This document shows, in pieces, positions 21,648-33,081 of a DNA stretch of 64,000 nt (positions within the stretch are counted from its first letter, which is position 1; each line of letters begins with the position of its first letter). The notes under the pieces are model-generated. The model was given only the letters and a program-made list of their open reading frames with translations, was not told the origin of the DNA and did not search any database. Both the position numbers and the translations under genes were made by a program. Origin of the DNA: Micropterus salmoides (taxonomy: Eukaryota > Chordata > Actinopteri > Centrarchiformes > Centrarchidae); NCBI RefSeq assembly GCF_014851395.1, contig NW_024044459.1:24797418-24861417 (forward strand), written 5' to 3'.

Positions 21648-23736
21648 CTACATCCAAGCTTCAGTGTCCAGGCTCCCTGACTGTCCAGGGTAGGAGCATT
21701 CTTTGTTTCCCATGGCTGGGGAACGTGGTTGAGGATGGATCATATCTGCGAAGGCCTGGTGCAGGCTCTTGCATGTGGCTGGACGACCAGTAGAGTGTGA
21801 GCTCTGAGGCGACAGTGGTGGGGTGTGGCATGGGGAAAGTGTGTCGTGAGCCTGTAGATCTCTGTAGCTGACTGGGGTGGGGATCCGCGAGGGACTGTTT
21901 TCTGGCCTGTTGTCAATGCGAGGCCTGATCCTGCCTCTCAGTTTGTGCTTTGAGATAGGGGCTACCCTGTCTGACTTCTTTTGCCCTTTCTTAGTCTGCT
22001 GCACTTCTCCATCGCCGTCCCCGTTGGCCAGCAGTGAAGAAGGTGGGGGGGATTCAGAGCGGGATTCGCTCAGGCTGAAGCACATGGAAGAGTTTTCACT
22101 AGAGGAATCCTGGAAGGAGCAGTCCTCAGAGGGGGGAAGGGGCACAGGTGACGGACAAGCCTCTGGGGGCGGGAGGTCATCATTGCCCTCATCATTTTCT
22201 AGGTCATAAGGTAAGTTTGGCTGGTGGTTCTCCAGAGGAACATCTCCTTCAGGCCCTGTGCCCCAGCCAAGCTGACCCTGCTGACCTGTCACCCCCCCTG
22301 TAGGAGGAAAACCTACATGGTCACCATTCATATTCCTACAGTGGAAAGAAGGTTGTGACAGGACCTGATTCATTAATCTGTCTGACTCTGTGTCTCCAAG
22401 ACCAGGCAGGGAAGATGGAAGCTCTCTCTCCTCTATGGAGCTAGAGATGGCTGGGAGCTTCTTGAGACCCCCTCCACGCTCCCCCCAGTGTTCAGGCTCT
22501 CCTTGACCAAAGTTGTGTGGTCCTCCAAAATTGTGTCCATAAAGTAAATTTATTGGGTCGTCCAGTGGGAAGTGACGGGGATTAGTTCTCTTGGATTCCC
22601 TGAGGTCAGGCAGAGTTCCTATCTTTGCCCCCACATTCAGGGAGGAGGTGGAGGAGTTAGAAGAGGAATAGGCAGAGTCAGTGACATTAGGATCAGTGAG
22701 TGCTGGCACTGAATGTGTCCCAGCTCCCTGTACGGTCACTCCTCCTGGGGCTCTACTAGAAACTCCTCTGACCTGCTGCGTGTTGGCTAGAAATTCAGCC
22801 TCAAAGCTGCGATACAGGTCCTGTTCCCTCTGGGGGTCTAGCGTTGGCAGCATCTGGAAGCCAAGGCCCAGTCCTTCCTCCTCGGGCTCCTGGCGCTCCA
22901 GGCCAGACCAGTTCCGATGGTGGCCTCGCCCAGCAGAGCGAGGGCCCTGTAACGTCCGTGGGGAGCGGGCAGCATGTTGGTGAGAGTTACGGGGAGATGA
23001 GTGCGGTGAACGTCGACCTCCTGAGGTGACTGGTGGCAGTAGTCTGCCTTTTCCAATGGAGGGTGAGCGAGGGGCAGGAGGTCTGGGAGTAGTTATAGTC
23101 TTCTTGCTGGGGCTGCTGTTGTTGTTCTGGACCCCTTTTACAGGGGAGTTAGAGCATGAGGAGGACTGCCTCTTGGTGAACCCAACACCTAATCTAGGAG
23201 AAGATGGGGGCACTTGTTTGGCCCTAAGGTCATCTCGTCTGTCTGGGGGTGGGGGCTGAGGGTCTCTGTAGCAGGAAGCGGGTCCCGGGCTTGCATCACT
23301 TGACCACGTACGGCTCTGTAACTTACTCTGGCTGTGGGAACGTGGCGCGTGGAGCCTCCTCGGGCCCTCGTTTCCAAGAGAGCGGCCCCTTTCTGTGCGG
23401 GATCCATCAGAGGATCCTTGCGGTGGGTTGGGTTTCAGTATTGGAGCGAGTGCAGGACGTTCCCGAGACTGGCTGCGTGCACGGGGCAGTGAGGGGCGCA
23501 GGGATGGGGTCTGATTTCCAGCTCCAGGCCTCTCAATCATATGCTTCCCCTCCTTGCGATTAACAAGCAGGACTACCTCATCACCAGAGCGCCGTGAGCC
23601 ACCTCCAAGAGAGTACCGTCCTCCTCCTCCTCCTCCTCCTCCTCCTCCTCCTCCTCCTCCACCCTTAGAGGAGGCTGTAGAGGAGTCACTGTCTCCAGAC
23701 AAACGTCTTGTCACTGGCAACTTTGTCTCCTTATTC
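21648..23736 (-). CDS. gas2l1: GAS2-like protein 1, last coding exon (C-terminal tail)
   Basis: This 2,089-nt exon encodes the disordered Ser/Arg/Pro-rich tail of GAS2L1, a protein that links actin (CH domain) and microtubules (GAR domain and tail). The acceptor ACATTGTAG precedes 23736 (phase 2), and the frame runs [19 protein letters not shown] to the stop at 21648. Family landmarks are [10 protein letters not shown] at the start of the tail, [37 protein letters not shown], the SRIPTP SxIP motif (21873-21890) that binds EB1 at microtubule plus ends, and the terminal TEAWM like the mammalian DSWM. About 695 residues come from this exon alone, so the fish tail is much longer than in mammals, where the whole protein is about 680. 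A run of 15 glycines sits near the start. CH and GAR domains are not in this exon. Confidence 0.92.
23619..23660 (-). repeat. gas2l1: (GGA)14 coding repeat, polyglycine tract in gas2l1
   Basis: Fourteen uninterrupted GGA codons (TCC on the plus strand) plus one GGT give 15 glycines after SSTASSK. The pure codon run suggests recent expansion by slippage. Confidence 0.95.
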
Positions 23737-25217
23737 CTACAATGTAGGGAGGAGACAAAGAGTAATTCATTTTTATAATTATATCACTATCAATTTGTCT
23801 TGTAGATTTTCTAACCCAAGACATAGCACTGCCATTTCTCAACCAGACACCTCTCCACTGTGAAACACCAGTAGCATTAGGTTTAACTGTATCAGCTCCT
23901 GGAGTGAACTCCCTTACAGGAAGAAAAAACCTTGATAGATTTGATGAGTACAGAGATAATTTGTTTGACTATGAAGATTACACCTGAAATCTAACATATA
24001 TACTTTTTTATGCAGGTAAGAAAATAGCATTTGGTCTGTTTCTCAACTTATCATGACAGGCCCGAGGTTTAACAAATATTTCTGCTGTAACTAAAACGTT
24101 GAAAGCATCAGAAAACAGTGTATTTAAGTTGTTGTATTAGAGTCAATGCATTAAATGACCCGTCAATCAATTTTGGAATGACAGCAACTCTCCAGGTTTT
24201 GCCTTTAATTGGTGTTTTATTACACTAGACTAAAGTTATCCTCAGAAATTAGATTTGTAAATATTCAGGCATGGTAATTTGCCTGCATGAAGACCACCTG
24301 TTGACCTACTTCCCCAGTTAGCTGTGACCAGTTGTCTAGGGATGGTTGTCAGATTAGTCTTCATCTAGTCTGGCGCACTTGAAAGGGGAAGCCCCACCCA
24401 CACAGGGTTAATTCCAATGAGCTGTTGCCTTGACGTCTGGTCTGAGCCATCGCTCAGTACAGAAATGAGCCACACATTGGCTAGAAGCCAAAGTAAATAC
24501 CATTTAGCGACAAATTGTGTTAAACAATGGAGCCTTCACGCTCGGGAAGGTACATGCCCAACTAAACCTTTTCACAGAGCATAAGCAGATCTTATTGTCT
24601 CTATTGCCCATAGAAAGCGCCACATATAACGGCCTTAAGATGCCAATACTCTGGCTCTGATGCCACCAGCCTGTTCACTACTCTATCACTGATATTCCAC
24701 TTCAGACGCATATCAAACTGATGTGTGGTTTCATTCGTCACTGGCTTCATACTAATTCAGACCATCTGTTTGCCATGGCAGGAGAAGAAAGACTTAAGCA
24801 ACAGCTCGCAGAATCAAAGCCATTTTTAGGCAGTCGATGGTCTAATTAACTCAATGAGAGTAGAAGAGAGAAGAGTGTGGAAAAAGGAGAGTGTTGTGAA
24901 TAAGCTTGGTGTCTACCGTGTAGCCACTAGGAGGTGCTGTAGTGTGGTTGTGTGAGAGATTTATCTGACCAATGTCACCTGAGATTAGACAAATCTGCTC
25001 TGGTCTAATCTGTGGTGTGGGGGTATGTGTATTTGTTGTGTATATTCCCAGTTCTTTGTGTGTCTTTCTGTCTGCGTACTTGTCTGTGGGTCACAAAAGA
25101 GCAAGTAGCAAAGCAGAGTGATGCCTGCCAGGCTACTTGAGAGAGATTAATTTCTTATCACCGTAACACACTTATCCCAACACTTATCCGCACACTTGCG
25201 TAGACACACACACTCAC
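23737..25217 (-). other. gas2l1 intron, 1.5 kb
   Basis: It lies between the last exon and the exon fragment at the gap edge. No CH or GAR exon can be read in it. No repeat was recognised. Confidence 0.6.
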
Positions 25218-25246
25218 CTGAGAGGATTTAAGTGGCGGGGTTCTGA
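25218..25246 (-). CDS. gas2l1: 3' end of the penultimate gas2l1 exon, cut by the gap
   Basis: A strong donor CTCAG|GTGAGT follows 29 nt that run into the N block. Read in the phase required by the next exon, they give SEPRHLNPL and the first two bases of Arg, continuing [12 protein letters not shown]. Mammalian GAS2L1 has a similar SLRSTKE stretch before its RRYSGDSDSS block. Only nine codons are visible, so the call rests on the donor, the phase and position. Confidence 0.5.
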
Positions 25247-25746
25247 NNNNNNNNNNNNNNNNNNNNNNNNNNNNNNNNNNNNNNNNNNNNNNNNNNNNNN
25301 NNNNNNNNNNNNNNNNNNNNNNNNNNNNNNNNNNNNNNNNNNNNNNNNNNNNNNNNNNNNNNNNNNNNNNNNNNNNNNNNNNNNNNNNNNNNNNNNNNNN
25401 NNNNNNNNNNNNNNNNNNNNNNNNNNNNNNNNNNNNNNNNNNNNNNNNNNNNNNNNNNNNNNNNNNNNNNNNNNNNNNNNNNNNNNNNNNNNNNNNNNNN
25501 NNNNNNNNNNNNNNNNNNNNNNNNNNNNNNNNNNNNNNNNNNNNNNNNNNNNNNNNNNNNNNNNNNNNNNNNNNNNNNNNNNNNNNNNNNNNNNNNNNNN
25601 NNNNNNNNNNNNNNNNNNNNNNNNNNNNNNNNNNNNNNNNNNNNNNNNNNNNNNNNNNNNNNNNNNNNNNNNNNNNNNNNNNNNNNNNNNNNNNNNNNNN
25701 NNNNNNNNNNNNNNNNNNNNNNNNNNNNNNNNNNNNNNNNNNNNNN
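25247..25746. other. assembly gap of exactly 500 N
   Basis: The round size suggests a placeholder of unknown length. It separates the truncated 5' part of gas2l1 from the truncated 3' part of emid1. Confidence 0.95.
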
Positions 25747-25929
25747 GAGCAGAGGTGAGCAGGTAGAGGGCAGGAAAGAAAAGAGTTGCAGCTTGCAGAG
25801 AAAAAAGCTGCAAGGAGTGATTTCTGACTCAATTATCAAAATACAAAGCCCCGGACTCCACTTAATAGAAACATGCACTATTTTTTTAAACTTAAAACAT
25901 ATTGCTGCTTGACAGCGTGATATACCTAC

Positions 25930-26062
25930 CTGCAGGTCCCTGCTCACCAGGAGCTCCCTGAGCGGGCAAAGCCCCCACCAGTAATGAGGGCTCTGGTGCA
26001 GTTCCTCCTTCACCCTGAAAGTGGCGATGTGATACGGAGGCCGGGGCAATCAGTAATTGGAC
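25930..26062 (-). CDS. emid1: emid1 exon: start of collagen region
   Basis: The 133-nt exon has acceptor TGTACCAG and donor GCAG|GTAGGT. It encodes VQLLIAPASVSHRHF, a spacer, and then GAPGEQGPAG, the first Gly-X-Y triplets. It ends after the first base of a Gly codon, the usual phase for collagen exons. The following exons are missing. Confidence 0.85.
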
Positions 26063-28607
26063 CTGGTACAGGAAGACATAAAACAAGTGTGGGCAATCAA
26101 ACAATGTGCTTGTTTAATGTAGGTAGTATGGTATTGTGGCTGAATGAGTACAGTCCATACCTTCGCTTCCAGTGAGCTCAGCCTGTCACTCAAAGCTGTG
26201 ATTCGACTGCAGTTGAGACAATCTAAAAAACAGAAAATTGCTTTCTGTATCTTCAGACATGTAAACATGTAGTATACCTTTGCCACTGCATTGTATAGTC
26301 AAATTAGTGACATTCAGTTCACAGTTCTTACTGGAGATTGTCTCTCCTGTGCGTGCAGCCGGGCGACGTAGCATGGATGCTTTCCTCACTGCCTCTTGAG
26401 CTACAAGCTGGTTCCCTGCTTCTGTAACAGAAGATAAAGAGACAGAAAAATATTTGAAGATTTGAAGTTGTAATGACCCCGTGGCTTTGACAACATATCC
26501 TTTTAGATTTGGACGTTTTTATTTCCTTTCATACTCAATATGGAAATCAAATGGTAGGAATCACAGTCCCAAATTCTCACAAAGACCTATTAAATCGCTT
26601 GATGTCCTGATACATATCTGTAAACCAAATTTAATGGAAATCAATTCAAAAGTGTTTGTTTTTTTTGCAATATGCTGCTGACATTAGAGGATTAGTTGAT
26701 TTATCGAATCATTCTTTAAGAAAAAAAACCAACGACTTTCTTCAACTACTCAAATGTGAGGATTTGCTCTTTTCTCTATTTTATATCTTTGAAAATGTAA
26801 TATCTTTGGGCTTTGGGCTGTTGGTCAGACAAAACAAGAGTTCTGAGCATAATCTCTCTGGGTTCTGGGAAATCATAGTGGCTATTTTTCACTATTTTAG
26901 AAATCAATAATGACAGTGATTGTTAGTTGCAGCCCTAGCTGACAGACAAACAAACGTGTGAAACATACATTAATTAATGGAAGAACTGACATGATGCATA
27001 TACAATACTGAATCTTCCAAATAAACTAGGCTTTATGTTCATGCTGGATTATTCTGTAGGTCAAGATTTTGTGCCATGTGCTGATGCAGGTGATCTGGAA
27101 ACAAGAGTGCAGAGGTCACCATGGTGTAATCCATATGATCTCTCCCTATCTTTAACTAAGTATTTCGCTAATCTTATCCATACTGTTGATGCCATGTGCA
27201 GATATTTTAAGAAAAAAAATAAAAATTCTGTCTGTTAGTAGAGTTGAATCGACTGTTTACATGCTCATTTTAGATTGTCATGATGTTTGCTTGGGCCACA
27301 GGTCCCTGTGACCGTTGCAATGACAGAGTTCTGGACAGACAACAACAGAAAAACAACTTAAAGTATTTTTGTCTGATAAAACTTCCAAATACATATTAAT
27401 AGGCCGCATGTCATTTTGTGTTTGATGTAATGTCGTCACTCCAGTGTTATGGAAGTTACACACACTGTGCTGTGGGCTGAGTGAAGATGTTTCACTGAGG
27501 GAGACATAAGAAATCACCACCATGCTGTGTTTGCTATCCTGCCGGTGAGCTTCATACTATCAGCCTGAAAGAGCTGACAAAAAGTTGATGGGGTGTAGAG
27601 AAGACAGAAATTAAAATCACCAGAGACCGTTGCAGCTCTCGTCTCTGTTACATTTCCAAGAGACAAACAGCGTCTTTGCCAAGTTGCTTTCCTTTTTGCC
27701 TTTGTTCGTTATGGAGTATAAAATCGCAAAGCTTGGGAGAGAGGGCGTGTAAAGACAAACAATAGTTTCCTTGTGCAGAGAGAATGGGTAGTCTCGGCTC
27801 GCATTCTCTCTTGCCTTCATTTTATGAAGTGTGGGAGTTTGTGTCCCTGGGTTCTGGATGTTTTTGAATGGGCAGACCTTTGTGGAAATGCTAGACTGAC
27901 TCCTTTGTCTGGCCTGGTCTGGCTCTGGTCGGCCCAGGTGCTCCTGATCCAAACAAGAAGCCGGGTTCAGCACCTCATCAGCCACCAGGAAGCTCGTCTT
28001 TGCCGTTCTGCAGGCAGCAGCCACAGTCAACGCCAAGTGCTTTACTAAAAGAAGCCATGAAATAGCACCTGCAGCACCGAGCTGGAGCAGGAGAACAGTA
28101 TTCTTCTTAAACAGCCTCACTTATTGATGATGATGATCTGTCTCCATTCACTGCAGACTCAGGAAAGGAAAATGGAGAGCTTATTGTCACGAAGAAAAAC
28201 AAATGTTTTGGATCCTAAGACAGGGAAGCATAATGGGTTTAGTGATTACCCAAAGAGGGGAGAGAGAGAGAGGGCAAAGGAGGAGTATGAAAAGTACACA
28301 GAACACATGGTTTAGGGTAAACTGAGACCGCTGCAATTATTCCCCCCTCAAACTCTGTGCTCATGATTTCTCTGTTTTGGGTTCTGGGTATTTCTCAGAG
28401 GATTACAAGTGTAGATGGATTTAAACCATGTAAGACCTGAGACTGAAATGTTATGACATGGGCTCTAGATTGTACAAAACTCTCACATTTTCAATAACAA
28501 TATAAACATTGCGCAGAGACCAAGACCAGGAGAACACGCACTTTGATCTGTTCTTCTCTTGTCTGCACCACACTTCAGTCCACATGGGGAAGTCTGCAGA
28601 AACAAAG

Positions 28608-28683
<76 letters not shown>

Positions 28684-30937
28684 ATGCACATGCCGGGGAC
28701 GTTTTCTCTGGAGCTCGGCTCATGTCGATGGCTGCATTCAATTACAAAGGGGGCTCTGGATAGGAAATCTAGCTCTCACCCCTAACGGCACCTCTTCTCC
28801 CTCTAGAATAAAGAATATTCAAGCGCCAAGATCCCCTCACCCACACTCAAGCTATTGTATGAAGCATTAAGCCGGCTTTGGCTGGAGGACAACTGTCTCC
28901 CACACACACACAGACACACACCTCTTACACACTTTCTCTCTCTCTGTCCTGCAACAACAAATTAAAAATCTCCCCCCTTTCCTTCCGCATCTCCTGTGAC
29001 GGTGTCTGTTATCTACAAGAATGAGGATGACTTGGACGCCTCGAGTGTGCTCCATCGCTCCCTCTCTCGGCCAACAATAACATCATCACAGTTAATGAAT
29101 GCCCCCCGATGGACACGGGTCATTGTATCCACTCTTTGTTCTCAGTGGGCTAATTGCCCCAGTGGGGGGGGGTCAAACAAATGTGTGAATGTATTTGACC
29201 TTTTGCCCCTGTCGTTCTAATCAGTGACTGGGGAATCCCCCGCCAGAGAGTTCAGCTGGCCGTAGTCAGTCCTGACATCAGTGCTCTCTCTCATTTAGTC
29301 ATTTGTTTACAATATTTTTAGTCATTTGTTTACAATATTTTTAGTCATTTGTTTACAAACACTCTTTGAATTATCTTTGCCCATGCTGGCGCAATAATCT
29401 CATAGGAACAGGACGAAGATGTGACCGGTTAAGATTATCTTTCCTTATTTCATAATGAGTGTGTGTGTTCAGGAGGTTATGAAAGATGGCCTGTGGGATT
29501 GCAAGCACATGATGATAAGCATTGTTATACTGTGTATAAATGTGTTTTGTAGCAGCAGGGAAAGGCGCAAATCAAATTTTGCAGAACATTTACTTCAGAC
29601 TAAATTGATCTAAATGAAAGTTTATCATGGAGCTCTGAAGCCATCCAAAAGTCAAGGGGAGCTCACACTGTCTTTCTAAGCCTGTAGCTGGGGGCTAAGG
29701 TTAGACAGACCAATGAAATTGTTTGTTGAAATCTGAGCAATAGGTCTGCCAAGCCACACATGTAGCCCCGTGGGCCTCAGATGAAACCCTGAGACAGGAC
29801 TTTCTCTCCTGTGTTTCTTCTGCAGCACGTCACTCTGCTGCCTGACTAAATGAAAGAAATACTGGAGGTGAGTAAGCTGACCACCAGCCTGTCAAATGAA
29901 AAGAAAACAAAGCCTTGTCAGTGAAGTTCAACTACAATTGAATGTATATAACTTCTTCACTTGTGATATATTTCTTTTTTTATGGGGAACTACTGACAGA
30001 GAAAAAAACACACATTTGCATACTGGTTAAAACTTACAAATAAAAAAGAAAACTTGAGTGAGATGCAACAATGCAGCTGGAAAGGGGTAGCTGAATGCTA
30101 GCTTGCCTTGGTAACAGACCGTGTTTTTGAGCCAACACCACAGACACAAGTGGCAAAAGGGGGAAGCCCTCAATCTGAAATGACTGCACTCAAAAGAAAG
30201 CAGCATTTGTGATTTTCCACAAAAGCATTACAAACCTGCTGTTACTATTATATCATTATATAATCATTATGCATCTTCCAAGGTGACTATTACTGGCCTT
30301 AAAAAGCCCACTTGGAGAGCTGCTGGTACCACCAGAGAGAGCCATGGGCACAGTGACCAGGACTGCAGCTGCAACTCTCGCTCTACAAACTAAGGTGTTT
30401 GTATGTGATTTTGTGTCGGGTTTTGTCTGTGAGTGTGTGTTTGAGAAAGTACACGTATGAAAAACACACACATAACGCACACACACTGGCTGTATTATTA
30501 ATGAACCAAGGTCATTCTTTTAGTGATACTCTCCCCAGTGAAAATAAACCAGAGCCCTCATGCTAAGAGCCCAGTTAGCGCTGCCAACCAGAGCCCTTAA
30601 ACACACATCTCACACTCAGCTGCACCAACTGCCTGATCCTCCAAGCTCATCGCCTACTGGGGTTTATTTGTTCCCTGCTCCTGCAGAAAGATTCAGCAGC
30701 TTGCAGACAGACAAAGGAGCTTCATGAATGTACAAGTCTTCTGCTGTCCTTTCATGTGGTCTGCAGCAGAGGGTGGATGAACATAACGAAGACACAGTTG
30801 AAGCAGAAATTGTGTTGCACAGCTTTACGGTTCATCTGCGCTTTCCTTGAGTCCAACTGTGTTACCTCAAAGTTTGATGTTCTTGTGGGGAGATACAGTA
30901 CAAGGCCTGGCAGCTGCAGTGAAAGCAAACATCAAAA

Positions 30938-30974
<37 letters not shown>

Positions 30975-31186
30975 GCAAGCAGACACAGCAGAGTACAAGG
31001 TCCTGATCCATCTCTGTCTGGTCAATTAGCTTAGCTCAGCGCTTCAGCATCATTAGTGACCAGGTGCTGACAGCCAACCAGGAGAGGCGTTTGTCTCCGT
31101 CTCTGCACTGCCCCAGACAGACTGAATCCTGGTGCTGCTGATCAACACGCGCGCACACACGCACACGCACACGCACACGCACGCAC

Positions 31187-31260
<74 letters not shown>

Positions 31261-33018
31261 CGAGTCTACATAGCGAAAACTCCTTAAAATAAGTTGAGCT
31301 GAACAAGGTGGCAACTCAGAACATCTGTTTGCTGAACGAGCAGTTTCTTTTGTCTACTTTTGAATCTTAAAGAGACAAATTGAGGTGATGTGATCCTGGT
31401 ATCGTTTCATTCTGCTTTTCTCCCTCTCACTTTCTCTCTCTGTCCTTGTCTAATACTCCTTTTCCAAAAAAAGAACTGTATGAAATCTAGTTATTCTGTG
31501 TTTTAAGAATAACTTCTGAGCATTGCTGCATAATGCAACTCAAAAAACTAATTCCATTACGTCACGCAGACCTGCTCCATTATGTAAAGTACAGGTGTCA
31601 AGGCAGCAATGTGATAACCTTTGAATGATCAATTTGTATGCACGCAGAAATAAATGAGGTAAATAAATCAATTTAAAACAAAATACCACATGTGAAGGAA
31701 TTTAAATTAAAAAGAGAGATATGAGTTGTAGTTTTCTGCAGGTGGTTCAGGTTTGTTTTGATCCGTCTGAGAAGGAACAGATCTCACAGCTGGATCAGAA
31801 CTACAGCCTTTCATGTTGTCAGTTTAACAAATAAGACAGATCAGGAGAAAGAAAGATGGATGGGTGCATCCATCTCTTCTACACAGGCTGCTGGACTAGG
31901 GGCAGTCTCTGTGTTGATGGTCGAGTCAAATCAATCCCAGCCCGTATTAAAAGTGTATCAAAGCAGCGTCCACCTCACATACAGCTGATGGGTCTCAGTC
32001 ATCAGGGTTTGGTGCTCTGTCCAGTACAAACCTGTATCTGAACCCCAGTGTTTACTGCGCTTTCCCAGGGTCGCAGGTTTCTTTTATTAGGTGACTGACT
32101 AAAAGGGTGGGACACACTTCATAATTTCCTTCCTTTGGAATTGCCGCCCCCACCTCTCAGCCTGAGAGCGGGGCAGGCCACACACTGGACAGGTTCAGCT
32201 GTACACGTGAAAAAGAAGTGCGGCCTTGCTGTAATGATTGGCCAGATGATTGATCCCAGAGGAAAAGGTGAGCTGAGCCAGACTGAATCCTCACCTTCAC
32301 ACTGTGTTTAGGTTGAAAACAAGTGCGCAGGGGCAGCTGCTCCACCTCTGCTATTCTTTACAAGACTACGTGAGGGGTTGCAAAGACCTGCTGAAAATGA
32401 AACCATGCTATAGCCTCCAGGACCCTGAGGTGAGAGCACGCAGGGTCAGAGAGGTTCTCACCTCATGCACACACATATCTCACCTCGTCAATCAGCACAG
32501 ATACTACAGCCAGGGCGGTGTAGGGAAGTGCACATTCGCCACGCCAGACCTCCATCAGTCACAACAAAGGGTTAAAGTAATTAATTACATTTTGTCTGGT
32601 CACTGCACCTGAGGAGATGATTTATGTACTTTTTGGAGTAGTTTTCAAGTCAGTCATTTTACTTTTGACATCCATTTTCTTTAAAATGAATATCGTCAGC
32701 TTTCTGATTTTACGTTGCACCCTTAGTTAAACTAGTTTAACTAGACAAGATTGAACTGTATCCTATTTTTAAAAGGCATCTTACTTGATTTGATGTGTTT
32801 CTGTCATAAGTAACATAATACACACTTGTACAAATAACTTTGACTTACTAGGAGAATAGGTAACACTGCGAAATTTTTAGTTTGCTGTCTTTTCTGATCA
32901 ACAGAAAAAATACTTAAAATTACTCAACTGTACAGTAAGAGTTTGCTGTGCAGAAATGCAAACTCATAAAGTCCAGTTGTACAGTTGAGTAAATCAGTAC
33001 TACTTTGACCTCTACTTG

Positions 33019-33081
<63 letters not shown>

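Noticed and set aside
22838..23056. Other-frame open frames inside the gas2l1 exon
   Set aside because: Overlapping shadows of the GC-rich tail-coding sequence.
25158..26049. Long open frames crossing the N block
   Set aside because: They are artefacts of reading through unknown bases.
28451..28870. Open frames of repeated His-Thr or Cys-Val
   Set aside because: They are translations of the (TG)35 microsatellite. The same applies to 31036-31314 and 43048-43687.
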